A stretch of 64,000 bases of DNA from Neisseria chenwenguii (GCF_002216145.1 NZ_CP022278.1:1240001-1304000), one strand, 5' to 3'. Counted from the stretch's first letter, positions 41,960-50,604 are shown. Translations and numbers: made by a program. The notes: generated by a model from the letters alone, not told the origin.

Positions 41960-42148
41960 ATGAAGGAAGAAACGAAAATTTTTTTTAAAATGTTTTTTAT
42001 CTCCAGTGTCATTTTCTGTTTTCTGCACTGGTTTGTTTATCCTTTATTGAAATTGCCGTATAACCAATATGTTTTGGACGGTATCGCTGTCCTGATCATT
42101 TCGATAACCGCTGCCTATCTGGAAAAGAAACGCAAAAATAAAAATTAA
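41960..42148 (+). CDS. Small two-helix membrane protein, possible immunity protein
   Basis: A 62-residue protein with two membrane segments (FKMFFISSVIFCFLHWFVYP and YVLDGIAVLIISITAAYL) and a very basic tail (EKKRKNKN). Class II bacteriocin immunity proteins are often of this size and type. It is placed directly after the bacteriocin-like gene with a clear GGAG binding site 6 bases before the ATG. The function is inferred from position only. A hairpin follows at 42173. Confidence 0.6.
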   Translation: MKEETKIFFKMFFISSVIFCFLHWFVYPLLKLPYNQYVLDGIAVLIISITAAYLEKKRKNKN

Positions 42149-42172
42149 AGAATGACCGGTTTGATGGGATGG

Positions 42173-42202
42173 ATGCCGTCTGAAAAAATTTTCAGACGGC
42201 AT
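42173..42202 (+). terminator. Hairpin after the immunity-like gene
   Basis: ATGCCGTCTGAAAA and TTTTCAGACGGCAT almost without loop. Confidence 0.75.
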
Positions 42203-42299
42203 TCGTTATATAAACGGCAGAAGCGGGGTTTCAGACGGCCTTGATATATCCCGCCCCGCAACCATATAGCAGGCAATCCAATTTCTATCAGAGAACAAT

Positions 42300-43211
42300 A
42301 TGACCCCGCTCCAACCCGCCGTCGCGCCGGCCGACTGCCGCACCCGTTTTATTTTCGACAACATGCCCGTGCGCGGGCTGCATGTCCGTTTGGAAAACGT
42401 CTGGCAGCACATCGTCGGCCAAAAACACTACCCCGCCGCCATCCGCCGCGCATTGGGCGAACTTCTGGCCGCCGGTGCATTGCTGTCGAGCAACCTCAAA
42501 ATCGACGGCACCCTAATCGTGCAGGTGCAAGGTCAAGGCCGTCTGAAAATGCTCGTGGTCGAAGCCACGTCCGAACAGACCGTCCGCGCCACCGCCCGCT
42601 GGAACGAAGACGCCGCCCTCGGCGACGACGAAAGCCTCGCTGCGCTTTTGGGCGACAACAGCGTTTTCGTGCTCACCCTCCAGCCCAAAGACGCCGACCC
42701 GTGGCAGGGCGTCGTTCCGCTGGAAGGCGGCAGCATCGCGCAGATGCTGATAAATTACATGAAACGCTCTGAACAGCTCGATACCCACATCGTCCTCTCC
42801 GCCGACGACCAAGCCTGCGGCGGCCTCTTGGTGCAGCGACTGCCCGAAGAAACGCTGGACGCCGACGCATGGGAACACGTCAGCACGCTCGCGCAAACCG
42901 TTACCGCCGGCGAGCTGACCGCCCTTGACGCCCAACACATCCTCTACCGTCTGTTCCACGAAACCCCGCCGCGCGTGTTCGAACCCGAAACCATCGAATT
43001 CGCCTGCACCTGCTCGCGCGGCAAAGTCAGCGATATGCTTCTGATGCTCGGCGGCGAAGAAGTCGGCGGCGTCGTGGCCGAACAGGGCAGCATCGCCGTG
43101 GACTGCGACTTCTGCCACGCCAAATACGTTTTCGACGAAACCGACGTCAACGCGCTCTTCGGTGCAGATGTTGTCAACGCCGTGCGGGAAGAAGCGCAGC
43201 GCGTTCAGTAA
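42300..43211 (+). CDS. hslO: Redox-regulated chaperone Hsp33
   Basis: A 303-residue holdase that is switched on by oxidation. The zinc-binding cysteines near the C-terminus are all present: CTC in FACTCSRGK and CDFC in VDCDFCHAKY, the CxC-N27-32-CxxC pattern. The N-terminal domain has RCVHV-like RGLHVRLENVWQHIV at the start. Length is standard. The start at 42300 follows AGAGAACAAT. Single gene with terminator at 43227. Confidence 0.95.
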   Translation: MTPLQPAVAPADCRTRFIFDNMPVRGLHVRLENVWQHIVGQKHYPAAIRRALGELLAAGALLSSNLKIDGTLIVQVQGQGRLKMLVVEATSEQTVRATARWNEDAALGDDESLAALLGDNSVFVLTLQPKDADPWQGVVPLEGGSIAQMLINYMKRSEQLDTHIVLSADDQACGGLLVQRLPEETLDADAWEHVSTLAQTVTAGELTALDAQHILYRLFHETPPRVFEPETIEFACTCSRGKVSDMLLMLGGEEVGGVVAEQGSIAVDCDFCHAKYVFDETDVNALFGADVVNAVREEAQRVQ

Positions 43212-43226
43212 ACGGTTTGAAACCAA

Positions 43227-43247
43227 GCGGGCACCCTGCCCGCTTTT
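43227..43247 (+). terminator. Intrinsic terminator of hslO
   Basis: GCGGGCA, loop CCC, TGCCCGC, then TTTT. Confidence 0.85.
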
Positions 43248-43374
43248 GCTTGGCCGGTTTGCCGGAATGCGGATTCAGCATTTCAGACGGCCTTACATCC
43301 GGTCTTCATTTCTTTTAACGCATCAGGCCGTCTGAAAACCCAAAACCCTTTCAGACGGCTTCGACAAACCCATT

Positions 43375-43857
43375 ATGCCCAAACCGCTGCCCACCATTTT
43401 CCTGACCCTCGCCGCACTTATTACCGCCGCCACGGGCATTTTCTGTTTTTACCCCATGCCTGAGCCGCACAGCCTGCCCAATCCCGTGCCCGGCCAGCGT
43501 TTTGCCGATACATGGAACGGCGTGCGCATCGGCGGGCGCAGGCATCAGGGCGTGGATATTTTCGCCAAACGCGGCACGCCCGTGCGCAGCACCACTTCGG
43601 GCGTCGTCCTCAAAGTCGGCGAAAACCGGTTGGGCGGCAAAACCGTCAGCATCTGGAGTGCCGGCCGCGTCGTGCATTACTACGCGCATTTGGAAAAATA
43701 CGCCGATGTCCGCCGTTTCCAATGGGTCAAACGCGGCGAGGTCATCGGCTATGTCGGCGACAGCGGCAACGCCAAAGGCACGCCGCCGCATCTGCATTAC
43801 GGGATTTATACGCCCAAAGGCGCGGTTAATCCGTATCCGCTTTTGATAAATGATTAG
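43375..43857 (+). CDS. M23 family peptidoglycan endopeptidase
   Basis: A 160-residue LytM-type zinc peptidase. A short signal or anchor segment ([20 protein letters not shown]) leads to the catalytic domain with the HQGVDIFA motif (His and Asp ligands) near residue 56 and PPHLHYGIY (HxH) near residue 140. Cleaves peptide cross-links in the wall. It is short and consists of the domain only. The start is close to an uptake sequence (43343-43363), and the gene may run from its own promoter. Confidence 0.9.
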   Translation: MPKPLPTIFLTLAALITAATGIFCFYPMPEPHSLPNPVPGQRFADTWNGVRIGGRRHQGVDIFAKRGTPVRSTTSGVVLKVGENRLGGKTVSIWSAGRVVHYYAHLEKYADVRRFQWVKRGEVIGYVGDSGNAKGTPPHLHYGIYTPKGAVNPYPLLIND

Positions 43858-43879
43858 GGATTGAAATCTGTAAAAAATC

Positions 43880-43909
43880 AAAAGGCCGTCTGAATTTTCA
43901 GACGGCCGT
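43880..43909. terminator. Bidirectional hairpin
   Basis: AAAGGCCGTCTGAA and TTTTCAGACGGCC between the converging M23 and nitroreductase genes. Confidence 0.75.
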
Positions 43910-43928
43910 TTGATTTTTCCAAGCTGTT

Positions 43929-44651
43929 TTAAAGTCTGCGGTAAACGTTTTCAAACGGCAGGCGCACGCGTTCGCCCCAAATCCCTTTGCCGTCTGCGCG
44001 GCGGATGCCGCAGGCCGCAATCATGTTAATTTCCGCACCGCGCGGCAGGTTAAGGATTTTTTTCACCAAGCCGGGATCCAGCCCTTCCAGCGGGCAGGTG
44101 TCGTAACCCTTTTCCGCCATTGCCAGCATAAACGTCTGCGCCGCCAGCGCACAGCTCTTGTGCACCGCCACGCGCATATCGCCCTCGCCCACATACGTCA
44201 TCATGGGCCGTTTCAGCCGCAACGCGTAGGCAACCAGTTTGCGCAGCGGCGTGAACAGACCGCAGTAGCGGGCATAAAGGAAGGGCAGGAGTTTGCCGTA
44301 ATAATTTTCCCAGTTTTTCAGATACTTGGCCTGTTTTTCCGACGGTGAGTTGCGGCGGGTGTTTTCGCGTTCCAATTCCAACAGCGCGGCGGCACGCTGT
44401 TTGTGCAAATCCTGACGGGTAACGAACACTACCATCTGCCGCGCGGTTTTGGCGGAATTTTGGCTGAGGCAGGCTTCGGACAGCCGCGCCAGCAGCGCGG
44501 TGTCGGTGATGTGGTAAAACTCGTAAAGCTGCATATTCGAGCTCGATGGCGCCAGTTGCAGACATTCGCGCACGGTATCGGCAGAGATGCCGGCGTTTTC
44601 GTCGAAATGGCGCACGGAACGGCGGCGGTGCAGGAGGCCGTTTAAGGTCAT
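43929..44651 (-). CDS. Nitroreductase family protein
   Basis: A 240-residue flavoprotein of the nitroreductase family. Features: LLHRRRSVRHFDENAGI at the start (FMN phosphate contact), LQLAPSSSNMQLYEFYHI, and the late FMLAMAEKGYDTCPLEGLDPGLVKKILNLP with GAEINMIAACGI. Uses NAD(P)H to reduce nitro or quinone compounds; the exact substrate is unknown. The ATG at 44651 is the proper start: the frame continues upstream through a repeat element (44724-44830) and makes no sense there. Confidence 0.9.
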   Translation of the reverse strand: MTLNGLLHRRRSVRHFDENAGISADTVRECLQLAPSSSNMQLYEFYHITDTALLARLSEACLSQNSAKTARQMVVFVTRQDLHKQRAAALLELERENTRRNSPSEKQAKYLKNWENYYGKLLPFLYARYCGLFTPLRKLVAYALRLKRPMMTYVGEGDMRVAVHKSCALAAQTFMLAMAEKGYDTCPLEGLDPGLVKKILNLPRGAEINMIAACGIRRADGKGIWGERVRLPFENVYRRL

Positions 44652-44723
44652 GACAGTGTTCCTTAAAAGGGAGGGGGCCAAAACCCCAAATAGCACTTGA
44701 AGGCCGTTTGAAACACTAAATAC

Positions 44724-44830
44724 GTCATTCCCGCGCAGGCGGGAATCCAGTAGCTGGGGTTGGGTAATATTTTTAAAACAAACAGTCGCGTTGGTTTTGT
44801 CTTCCGGATTCCCGCCTGCGCGGGAATGAC
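44724..44830. mobile_element. 107-base element with 25-base perfect inverted ends
   Basis: Ends GTCATTCCCGCGCAGGCGGG... (44724-44748) and complement (44806-44830) match perfectly and each carries a dRS3 core. Same build as the element at 15146-15255, with a different AT-rich middle. It separates the nitroreductase gene from the mla operon end. Confidence 0.7.
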
Positions 44831-44873
44831 ATCCACGCATTTTCAGGTTTGATTTGTTTTTTGCAAAAGTCTC

Positions 44874-44947
44874 AGGCCGTCTGAAAAAACACGCCGGTGA
44901 AACAGTGGATTTGACCTGTTTCACCGACGCCGGTTTTCAGACGGCCT
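44874..44947 (-). terminator. Terminator of the mla operon
   Basis: Outer arms AGGCCGTCTGAAAA / TTTTCAGACGGCCT enclose a second stem CGGTGAAACAG / CTGTTTCACCG. T run on the minus strand. It begins just after the mlaA stop. Confidence 0.8.
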
Positions 44948-44953
44948 GACGGG

Positions 44954-45778
44954 TTAGTGAACTGCAACCCAATCAGACGGACGGCCTGTGTCGTAAGGCC
45001 GGGCAGTGTCCGCTGTTGCGGGGGCGGCGGTTTGGCTGTCGGCTGCGCTGCCGCCGCTTTCGACCAATTCGTCAATGTCGATGTTTTCGTCAGGACTTTG
45101 CGGCAGGTTGCCGCCGGTTTGTTTGCTGCGCACACGCATAAACAGGTCGCGGGTGTAGCTGTATTTGTCGATGGCGGCAGCGTCGAGGCTGTCGGTCAGG
45201 TCGAGCATTCCTTCACGGGTGTTGACGGCATTCAGTCCGGTGGTGCTCCAGCGGCCCGCAGGTGTTTTGAAAACCGCGCTTTTGACGGGATACACGGTGG
45301 TAACGGCGTTGCCGAGCGAGTCGCGGACGGTGGAGGGGCCGAGCAGGGGAACGACGAAGTAGCTGCTGTTTTTCCAACCCCATGAAGCGAAAGTGTCACC
45401 GAGGCTGTTTTTATTGTTAGGCACGCCGCCGGCGCCGGCAACGTCAATCAGGCCGCCAAGGCCGAAGGTGGTGTTGATGCCGACGCGCACCAAATCTTCG
45501 CTGGCGCGCTTGGCGTCCAGACGCAAAACATTGCTGCCGAAGCTGACGACGTCGCGCAGATTATTGAAAAAATTGCTCACGCCGGTACGGACGGGTTTGG
45601 GCGTGATTTTGCGGTAACCGCGGGCGACGGGCGCCATGACGTAGCGGTCGGCAGTGTCGTTGAATTTGAAGGCAGCGCGGTTGTAGCCTTCAAGCGGGTC
45701 GGCGGGATTGCGCTCGGCCAATGCGGGGTGGGCGGCGGCGAGCATGATGAAGAGCAGGGGAGCGGCGGTTTTTTTCAT
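44954..45778 (-). CDS. mlaA: Phospholipid-binding outer membrane protein MlaA
   Basis: A 274-residue VacJ/MlaA protein that extracts misplaced phospholipids from the outer leaflet. Family blocks are clear: NPADPLEGYNRAAFKFND, GVSNFFNNLRDVV and GVPNNKNSLGDTFASWGWKNSSYFVVPLLGPST. Unlike most relatives it has a plain signal peptide (LLFIMLAAAHPALAERN) with no lipobox cysteine. The start overlaps mlaB by 4 bases (ATGA), so the two are coupled. Polar, low-complexity tail of about 45 residues (SGGSAADSQTAAPATADTA). Confidence 0.92.
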   Translation of the reverse strand: MKKTAAPLLFIMLAAAHPALAERNPADPLEGYNRAAFKFNDTADRYVMAPVARGYRKITPKPVRTGVSNFFNNLRDVVSFGSNVLRLDAKRASEDLVRVGINTTFGLGGLIDVAGAGGVPNNKNSLGDTFASWGWKNSSYFVVPLLGPSTVRDSLGNAVTTVYPVKSAVFKTPAGRWSTTGLNAVNTREGMLDLTDSLDAAAIDKYSYTRDLFMRVRSKQTGGNLPQSPDENIDIDELVESGGSAADSQTAAPATADTARPYDTGRPSDWVAVH

Positions 45779-46053
45779 GGCGTAACCCAGTCTTTGATTT
45801 CGTAAAGTTCTGCCAGCGCGCGCACGGATTCAGGCACATGGCGCAGCTCGACAGCGGCGTTTTTCAGACGCAGCGCGCTCAAGAGCAGCGAAACGCAGGC
45901 AGAATCGGCGCGGCTGACAGCGCTGAAATCAAGCGCGGAAATGTCTTTCAGACGGCATTGCTGTTCAAACTGCCCGAAAGCGGCGTTGGTCACGGTTTTA
46001 ACCGTTACCTCGCCGCCGATGTGCAGTACGCCGTTGCGTATTTCTGAATTCAT
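45775..46053 (-). CDS. mlaB: STAS domain protein MlaB
   Basis: A 92-residue STAS protein that binds the MlaF ATPase and controls the transporter. The beta-alpha pattern with the conserved SALDFSAVSRADSACVSLLLSALRL (STAS core) is present. One base separates it from mlaC and it overlaps mlaA. The operon order is E-D-C-B-A. Confidence 0.88.
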   Translation of the reverse strand: MNSEIRNGVLHIGGEVTVKTVTNAAFGQFEQQCRLKDISALDFSAVSRADSACVSLLLSALRLKNAAVELRHVPESVRALAELYEIKDWVTP

Positions 46054-46054
46054 G

Positions 46055-46651
46055 TTATTTGCCGGTGCCGCCGTTTTTGGTTTTCAGCTCGGCGATGAGG
46101 CCGTCGATGCCTTTGGCCCGGACGGTTTCGCCGAATTGGTTGCGGTACACGGTTACCAGGCTCGCGCCTTCGACGGCGACGTTGTAAACGCGGTATTTGT
46201 TGCCGCTTTTATAGGTGGTGAAATCCATGTTGACCGGTTTTTCGCCCGAATTGCTCACTTCGGCGCGGACGATGATTTCTTTGCCGCCGCGGTTGACCAC
46301 GGGGTTGTCTTTGATATTCACTTTGGCATTACGGAATTTCATCATGGTGCCGGAGTAGGTGCGGATCAGCATGGATTGGAATTCTTTGGTCAACGCCTGT
46401 TTTTGCGCGGCGGAGGCGGTGCGCCACGGATTGCCGACGGCCAGCGCGGTCATGCGTTGGAAGTCGAAGTAAGGCAGCGCGTAGGCTTCTGCTTTGCGGC
46501 GGGCAGAGTCGGCATCACCGCTTTTCAGGATGTTCAATACTTGGACGGAGTTTTGACGGATTTGGCTGACAGCATCCGCAGGCGAAGCAACTGCCAGGTT
46601 GATGCTGAGCAGGCCGATGCACAATGCGCTGAGGACAGGGGATTTTTTCAT
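46055..46651 (-). CDS. mlaC: Periplasmic phospholipid carrier MlaC
   Basis: A 198-residue periplasmic protein: signal peptide (VLSALCIGLLSINLAVASPADA) and the MlaC/Ttg2D fold (LPYFDFQRMTALAVGNPWRTASAAQKQALTKEFQSMLIRTYSG). It shuttles phospholipid between MlaA and MlaFEDB. In the operon between mlaD (38 bases) and mlaB. Confidence 0.94.
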   Translation of the reverse strand: MKKSPVLSALCIGLLSINLAVASPADAVSQIRQNSVQVLNILKSGDADSARRKAEAYALPYFDFQRMTALAVGNPWRTASAAQKQALTKEFQSMLIRTYSGTMMKFRNAKVNIKDNPVVNRGGKEIIVRAEVSNSGEKPVNMDFTTYKSGNKYRVYNVAVEGASLVTVYRNQFGETVRAKGIDGLIAELKTKNGGTGK

Positions 46652-46689
46652 TATTTTCTTTCTGTATCAAAACAAGGGGTTGAGGGAAA

Positions 46690-47202
46690 TTATTCGGTAG
46701 CGGAGGCAGCTGCAGGGTTGTCTTCCGATTTGCTGCTGCCTGCGTTTTTCTCGGCAAAACTGGTCATGAATTTGCCGATCAGGTTTTCCAGCACCATTGC
46801 AGAGCTGGTGACGGAAATGGTGTCGCCGGCGGCCAGATTTTCCGTATCGCCGCCCTGCATCAGGCCGATGTATTGTTCGCCCAACAGGCCGGAAGTCAGG
46901 ATTTGCGCGGAAACGTCGCTGCTGAACTGGTAACGGCTGTCGAGGTTGATGGCTACTTTGGCCTGATAACTTTTCGGGTCAAGCTGGATAGAGGCCACGC
47001 GCCCGACCAAAACGCCTGCCGATTTTACCGGCGCATTGGTTTTCAAACCGCCGATGTCGCTGAAATCGGCATAGACGGTGTAGGTTTTGTCGGCACTCAG
47101 CGAGCTGCTGCCGCCCGCTACGCGGAAGGCCAGAAAGCCGATTGCGACTGCACCCAATAAGACAAACAGGCCGACCCAAAGTTCCAAAACGCTTCTTTTC
47201 AT
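46690..47202 (-). CDS. mlaD: MCE-domain protein MlaD
   Basis: A 170-residue protein with one N-terminal membrane helix (LELWVGLFVLLGAVAIGFLAFRVA) and one MCE domain (residues about 40-118: YTVYADFSDIGGLKTNAPVKSAGVLVGRV), which forms a hexameric ring on the inner membrane complex. Start at 47202 (MKRSVLEL), 6 bases after the mlaE stop. The C-terminal tail is low in complexity. Confidence 0.94.
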   Translation of the reverse strand: MKRSVLELWVGLFVLLGAVAIGFLAFRVAGGSSSLSADKTYTVYADFSDIGGLKTNAPVKSAGVLVGRVASIQLDPKSYQAKVAINLDSRYQFSSDVSAQILTSGLLGEQYIGLMQGGDTENLAAGDTISVTSSAMVLENLIGKFMTSFAEKNAGSSKSEDNPAAASATE

Positions 47203-47207
47203 GATTC

Positions 47208-47984
47208 TTACTCGGTAAACATCCATGCGGTTAAAACAAAATCGATTGCCAGAATGGTCAGGGCGGAAGACACCACCGTGCGCGTGCTGGCGCGTAAAAT
47301 TCCCTCGGAAGTCGGGACGCAGTGGAAACCCTGATGCACCGCAATCAGCGTAACCGCCACCCCGAAACAGGCTGATTTAATCAGGCCGTTGATGATGTCG
47401 TAGCTTAAAGTGATGTTGTTCTGCATCTGCGACCAATAAATGCCCGAATCCAAACCCAGCCACTGCACACCGACCAGATAGCCGCCGTAAATGCCCGCCA
47501 CATTGAAAATCGAGGCCAAAAGCGGCATAGAAAACACACCCGCCCAAAAGCGCGGCGCAACCACGCGGGCAACCGGATCGACCGCCATCACGTTCATCGC
47601 CTCAAGCTGTTCGGTGGTTTTCATCAAACCGATTTCGCTGGTCACCGCCCCGCCCGCGCTGGAGGCAAACAGAATCGCCGCCAACACCGGCCCCAATTCG
47701 CGCAGCAGCGACGCCGCCACCATATAGCCCAAAATATCCGCCGATTTAAACTTGGCCAACTGGGTATAACCCTGCAAACCCAATACCATGCCGACAAACA
47801 GGCCGGATACGGCGATAATCAAGACCGACATCACGCCGGAAAAATATATTTGGCGTATGCTCAGGCGGATACGCCCGAACGCCGTGCCCGACTTGGCGAG
47901 AATCTGCAATAAAAACAGAAACACGCTGCCGAGGGCTTGGATGAAGTTCAGGGTGTTCGCCCCGACGGTTCGGATAAAGTTCAT
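47208..47984 (-). CDS. mlaE: ABC permease MlaE
   Basis: A 258-residue permease of the MlaE/YrbE family with about five membrane helices. Key stretch: GLQGYTQLAKFKSADILGYMVAASLLRELGPVLAAILFASSAGGAVTSEIGLMKTTEQLEAM, the typical family block. Works with MlaF and MlaB as lipid ABC transporter. Start at 47984. mlaF is not directly upstream as usual; an RDD pseudogene and a hairpin lie between. Confidence 0.94.
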   Translation of the reverse strand: MNFIRTVGANTLNFIQALGSVFLFLLQILAKSGTAFGRIRLSIRQIYFSGVMSVLIIAVSGLFVGMVLGLQGYTQLAKFKSADILGYMVAASLLRELGPVLAAILFASSAGGAVTSEIGLMKTTEQLEAMNVMAVDPVARVVAPRFWAGVFSMPLLASIFNVAGIYGGYLVGVQWLGLDSGIYWSQMQNNITLSYDIINGLIKSACFGVAVTLIAVHQGFHCVPTSEGILRASTRTVVSSALTILAIDFVLTAWMFTE

Positions 47985-48087
47985 GCGGTTCGATAAATAA
48001 AAGGTTTTCTAGTTTTCAGACGGCCTGTGTATTTTGAAAGGTTTCCTGTACCGTTGCGGCCGTTTGAAAATCCAATATTGGTAACGG

Positions 48088-48565
48088 TTATTTTACACGG
48101 ACGACGACGGAACCAGCCAGCAAGTCATCCAGTGTCCGGTGGTTGTTGCTTTCGGCCAGTATCAGGACGCAGTTTAAAAAAAGATAGGAACCGAAGCCGA
48201 AAGCCCAGCCGGCCAAGAACGGCAATCCTATGCGCATAAAATAGCGGACGGCGGATACCGGCTGCCCTGTGCGTATGTTGACAGGCTGTATGCCGACGGT
48301 TTCTTTGCCGACCGACTGTGTCTGTATCTGATGATAAAGAAACATTGGATGAGCAGAGCCAGTGGCGGCATACATAAGCCGATGATGCCGAATATTGTGT
48401 TTTTGTCTTTTCCCTATTCCAGGAATCCCCAGACGGCGACTCCGAGAAGCGCCGCATCCAGCAGCAGGGCGAGCAACGCTCGATCGGATCGGCCTGCCGC
48501 CGTCCGTATACCCCGACAACGGGTTTGAAGGTTTGTATGCCTTCGGTGTTGTACGCCTCGGTCAT
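48088..48565 (-). pseudogene. RDD family membrane protein, decayed
   Basis: Three frames together spell one RDD protein of about 158 residues. It starts MTEAYNTEGIQTFKPVVGVY at 48565, shifts frame at about 48474-48479 into ALLALLLDAALLGVAVWGFLE, meets a TAG at 48416-48414 (probably a lost Trp), continues GKDKNTIFGIIGLCMPPLAL, shifts again at about 48310-48340 and ends with QTQSVGKETVGIQPVNIR and the RTLDDLLAGSVVV block, typical of RDD proteins. At least three lesions show real decay and rule out a single read error. It lies between mlaF and mlaE. Confidence 0.88.
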
Positions 48566-48610
48566 ACATAATTGTTCTCCTGTCTCCGCATTTTCAGGCG
48601 GTGCGGGCGG

Positions 48611-48663
48611 AGGCCGTCTGAAAGTTTAAGTTTTTCTTTATGCTGCCGTTTTTCAGACGGCCT
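48611..48663 (-). terminator. Inverted uptake sequences downstream of mlaF
   Basis: AGGCCGTCTGAAA and TTTCAGACGGCCT about 28 bases apart, 50 bases after the mlaF stop. If active, it would separate mlaF from mlaEDCBA. Confidence 0.55.
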
Positions 48664-48712
48664 GTTCTTCTATGGAAGAAACTGTCTCTGAATGAGGATC
48701 CGTCAACAGCAT

Positions 48713-49513
48713 TTACCCCAGCAAATCCTGTTTCAACGTTGTTTCCGACGGATAGCGGAACGCCACGGGTCCGTCGGCTTCGCCCTGTACAAACTGTTTG
48801 ACCCACGGCGAGTCGAGGCGGCGCATTTCTTCGGGCGAGCCGCTGAACATGATTTCGCCGTGTGCCAGAAAAATCACTTGGTCAACGATTTGCAGCGATT
48901 TTTCGATGTCGTGCGTCACCATAATACTGGTCGAGCGCAGGGCTTTGTTGACGCGGCTGATGAGGTGGGCGATGACACCCAGCGAGATCGGGTCGAGGCC
49001 GGTGAACGGCTCGTCGTAAATCATCAGCTCGGGGTCGAGCGCGATGGTGCGCGCTAAGGCGACGCGGCGTGCCATGCCGCCTGAAAGTTCGGACGGCATC
49101 AGGTTTTCGACGCCGCGCAGGCCGACGGCGTTGAGCTTGAGCAGCACCAAGTCGCGGATGACGGCTTCGGGCAGGCGGGTCAGCTCGCGCATCGGGAAGG
49201 CGAGGTTGTCGAACACGGACAAATCGGTAAACAGCGCGCCGTGTTGGAACAAAACGCCCATGCGGCGGCGGTGTTCGTAGAGTTCGGCAGCGGAAAATTC
49301 GGTCAAATCACGGCCTTCGATGAGGACTTTGCCGCTGTTGGGGTGCAACTGGCCGGTAATCAGCCGCATCAGCGTGGTTTTGCCGCTGCCCGAACCGCCC
49401 ATAACGGCGGCGAAATGGCCTTGTGCGATGCTGAAATTGATGTTGTTCAGAATCGGGCGTTCGCCGTAGGCAAAGGCGACGTCTTTCATTTCGATAAAGG
49501 GGGCGGCGTTCAT
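48713..49513 (-). CDS. mlaF: ABC ATPase MlaF
   Basis: A 266-residue ATPase of the lipid transporter. Walker A GGSGSGKTT near residue 39, signature LSGGMARR near 144, Walker B LMIYDEPFTGLD near 165 and the H-loop VTHD. It is the first mla gene but lies 730 bases before mlaE, with the RDD pseudogene and a hairpin between. Confidence 0.94.
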   Translation of the reverse strand: MNAAPFIEMKDVAFAYGERPILNNINFSIAQGHFAAVMGGSGSGKTTLMRLITGQLHPNSGKVLIEGRDLTEFSAAELYEHRRRMGVLFQHGALFTDLSVFDNLAFPMRELTRLPEAVIRDLVLLKLNAVGLRGVENLMPSELSGGMARRVALARTIALDPELMIYDEPFTGLDPISLGVIAHLISRVNKALRSTSIMVTHDIEKSLQIVDQVIFLAHGEIMFSGSPEEMRRLDSPWVKQFVQGEADGPVAFRYPSETTLKQDLLG

Positions 49514-49879
49514 GGGCGATGCGCTTGATGCAAACTGTATTTAAATTACTCGGATTGTAAAGCCTATCGGGATTGTGGGCAATTTTTCAGACGGCACAAA
49601 CGGTGGATTGAGTGTAAAAATGCGTGAAAAGAGAAAGGTTTGGCGGTTTTTGTGATGATAAGGAAATGATGTTTGGGCAGGAAAAGATGCGTTTGTCGCA
49701 AATTTCTGCCGTAGGGCGGTTTTCAGACGGCCTTTCGGGCTGATTCGGCGTGTTAAGGCGTGCAAACAAAGCGGGTGGCGGACATACGGCAGCGTATGTA
49801 ATTATCTGTCGGGTGATTGCAACGGCGGACGGGTTTTCAGACGGTCTGCAAGCGTTCAGGCCGTCTGAAAAAAAACTAA

Positions 49880-50530
49880 TCACAGCCCCGCCAGAAAATC
49901 CGGCAGTTCGCTCAAGCTGTTTAATACCGCCAGTTGCGGGGCGGTTTGCAGGCGTTCGGCGGTGTGGGCGCCGGTGGTCACGGCGACGGCGGGGGCACCG
50001 GCATTGGCAGCCATTTCCAAATCATAGGTTGTGTCGCCGACGACGAGGGTTTCAGACGGCATCAGGCCGGTTTCGTCGCAGAGCTTCAAAACCATATCCG
50101 GCGCGGGTTTGGAGGGCTGCTCGCTTGCGCAGGCAGTGGCAGTCCAGAAACGGGCGGTATCGGTTTGGGTGATAGCATTGTCCAAACCCGTGCGGCCTTT
50201 TCCGGTGGCAACGGCGAGCCAGTAACCTTGCGATTTCAGGGTTTCCAAGCAGGGAACGGCGTCGCCGAACAGTCTCATGTTGCGGTTGTTCGGGTTGAGG
50301 TAGTGCGCCGAATAGGCTTCGATGATTTCTTCCTGAACGTGTTCGCCCGCGTCGGGAATCAGGTGGCGGACGATGGTCGGCAGGTTGTAGCCGATGAGGG
50401 AGCGGATTTTTTCGGCGTCGGGCGCTTCCAAGCCGCAGTCGCGGAAACTTTGCCGGAAGGTGGCGATAATGGGGTTGGTGGTGTCGGCGAGCGTGCCGTC
50501 CCAGTCGAAGATGATGAGTTTGGGTTTCAT
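49880..50530 (-). CDS. HAD-IA family phosphatase, phosphoglycolate phosphatase-like
   Basis: A 216-residue HAD hydrolase. Motif I IIFDWDGTLADT, motif II LAVATGK, motif III with Lys in QPSKPAPDMVLKL and motif IV VVGDTTYDLEMAANAGA are all present. In many beta- and gammaproteobacteria such a gene follows rluC directly. Here a foreign-looking ParA-like gene lies between. Substrate uncertain; gph-like by size. Confidence 0.88.
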   Translation of the reverse strand: MKPKLIIFDWDGTLADTTNPIIATFRQSFRDCGLEAPDAEKIRSLIGYNLPTIVRHLIPDAGEHVQEEIIEAYSAHYLNPNNRNMRLFGDAVPCLETLKSQGYWLAVATGKGRTGLDNAITQTDTARFWTATACASEQPSKPAPDMVLKLCDETGLMPSETLVVGDTTYDLEMAANAGAPAVAVTTGAHTAERLQTAPQLAVLNSLSELPDFLAGL

Positions 50531-50565
50531 GGAGTTGATTTAATGTGAATTTTCAAATAAAGAAC

Positions 50566-50598
50566 CGGTACTGCCAAAAGATGGTAAAGGCAGTACCG
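50566..50598 (-). terminator. Terminator of the ParA-like gene
   Basis: Perfect 10-base stem CGGTACTGCC / GGCAGTACCG with a 13-base loop just after the stop codon; not of uptake type. Confidence 0.75.
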
Positions 50599-50604
50599 AT
50601 TTTC

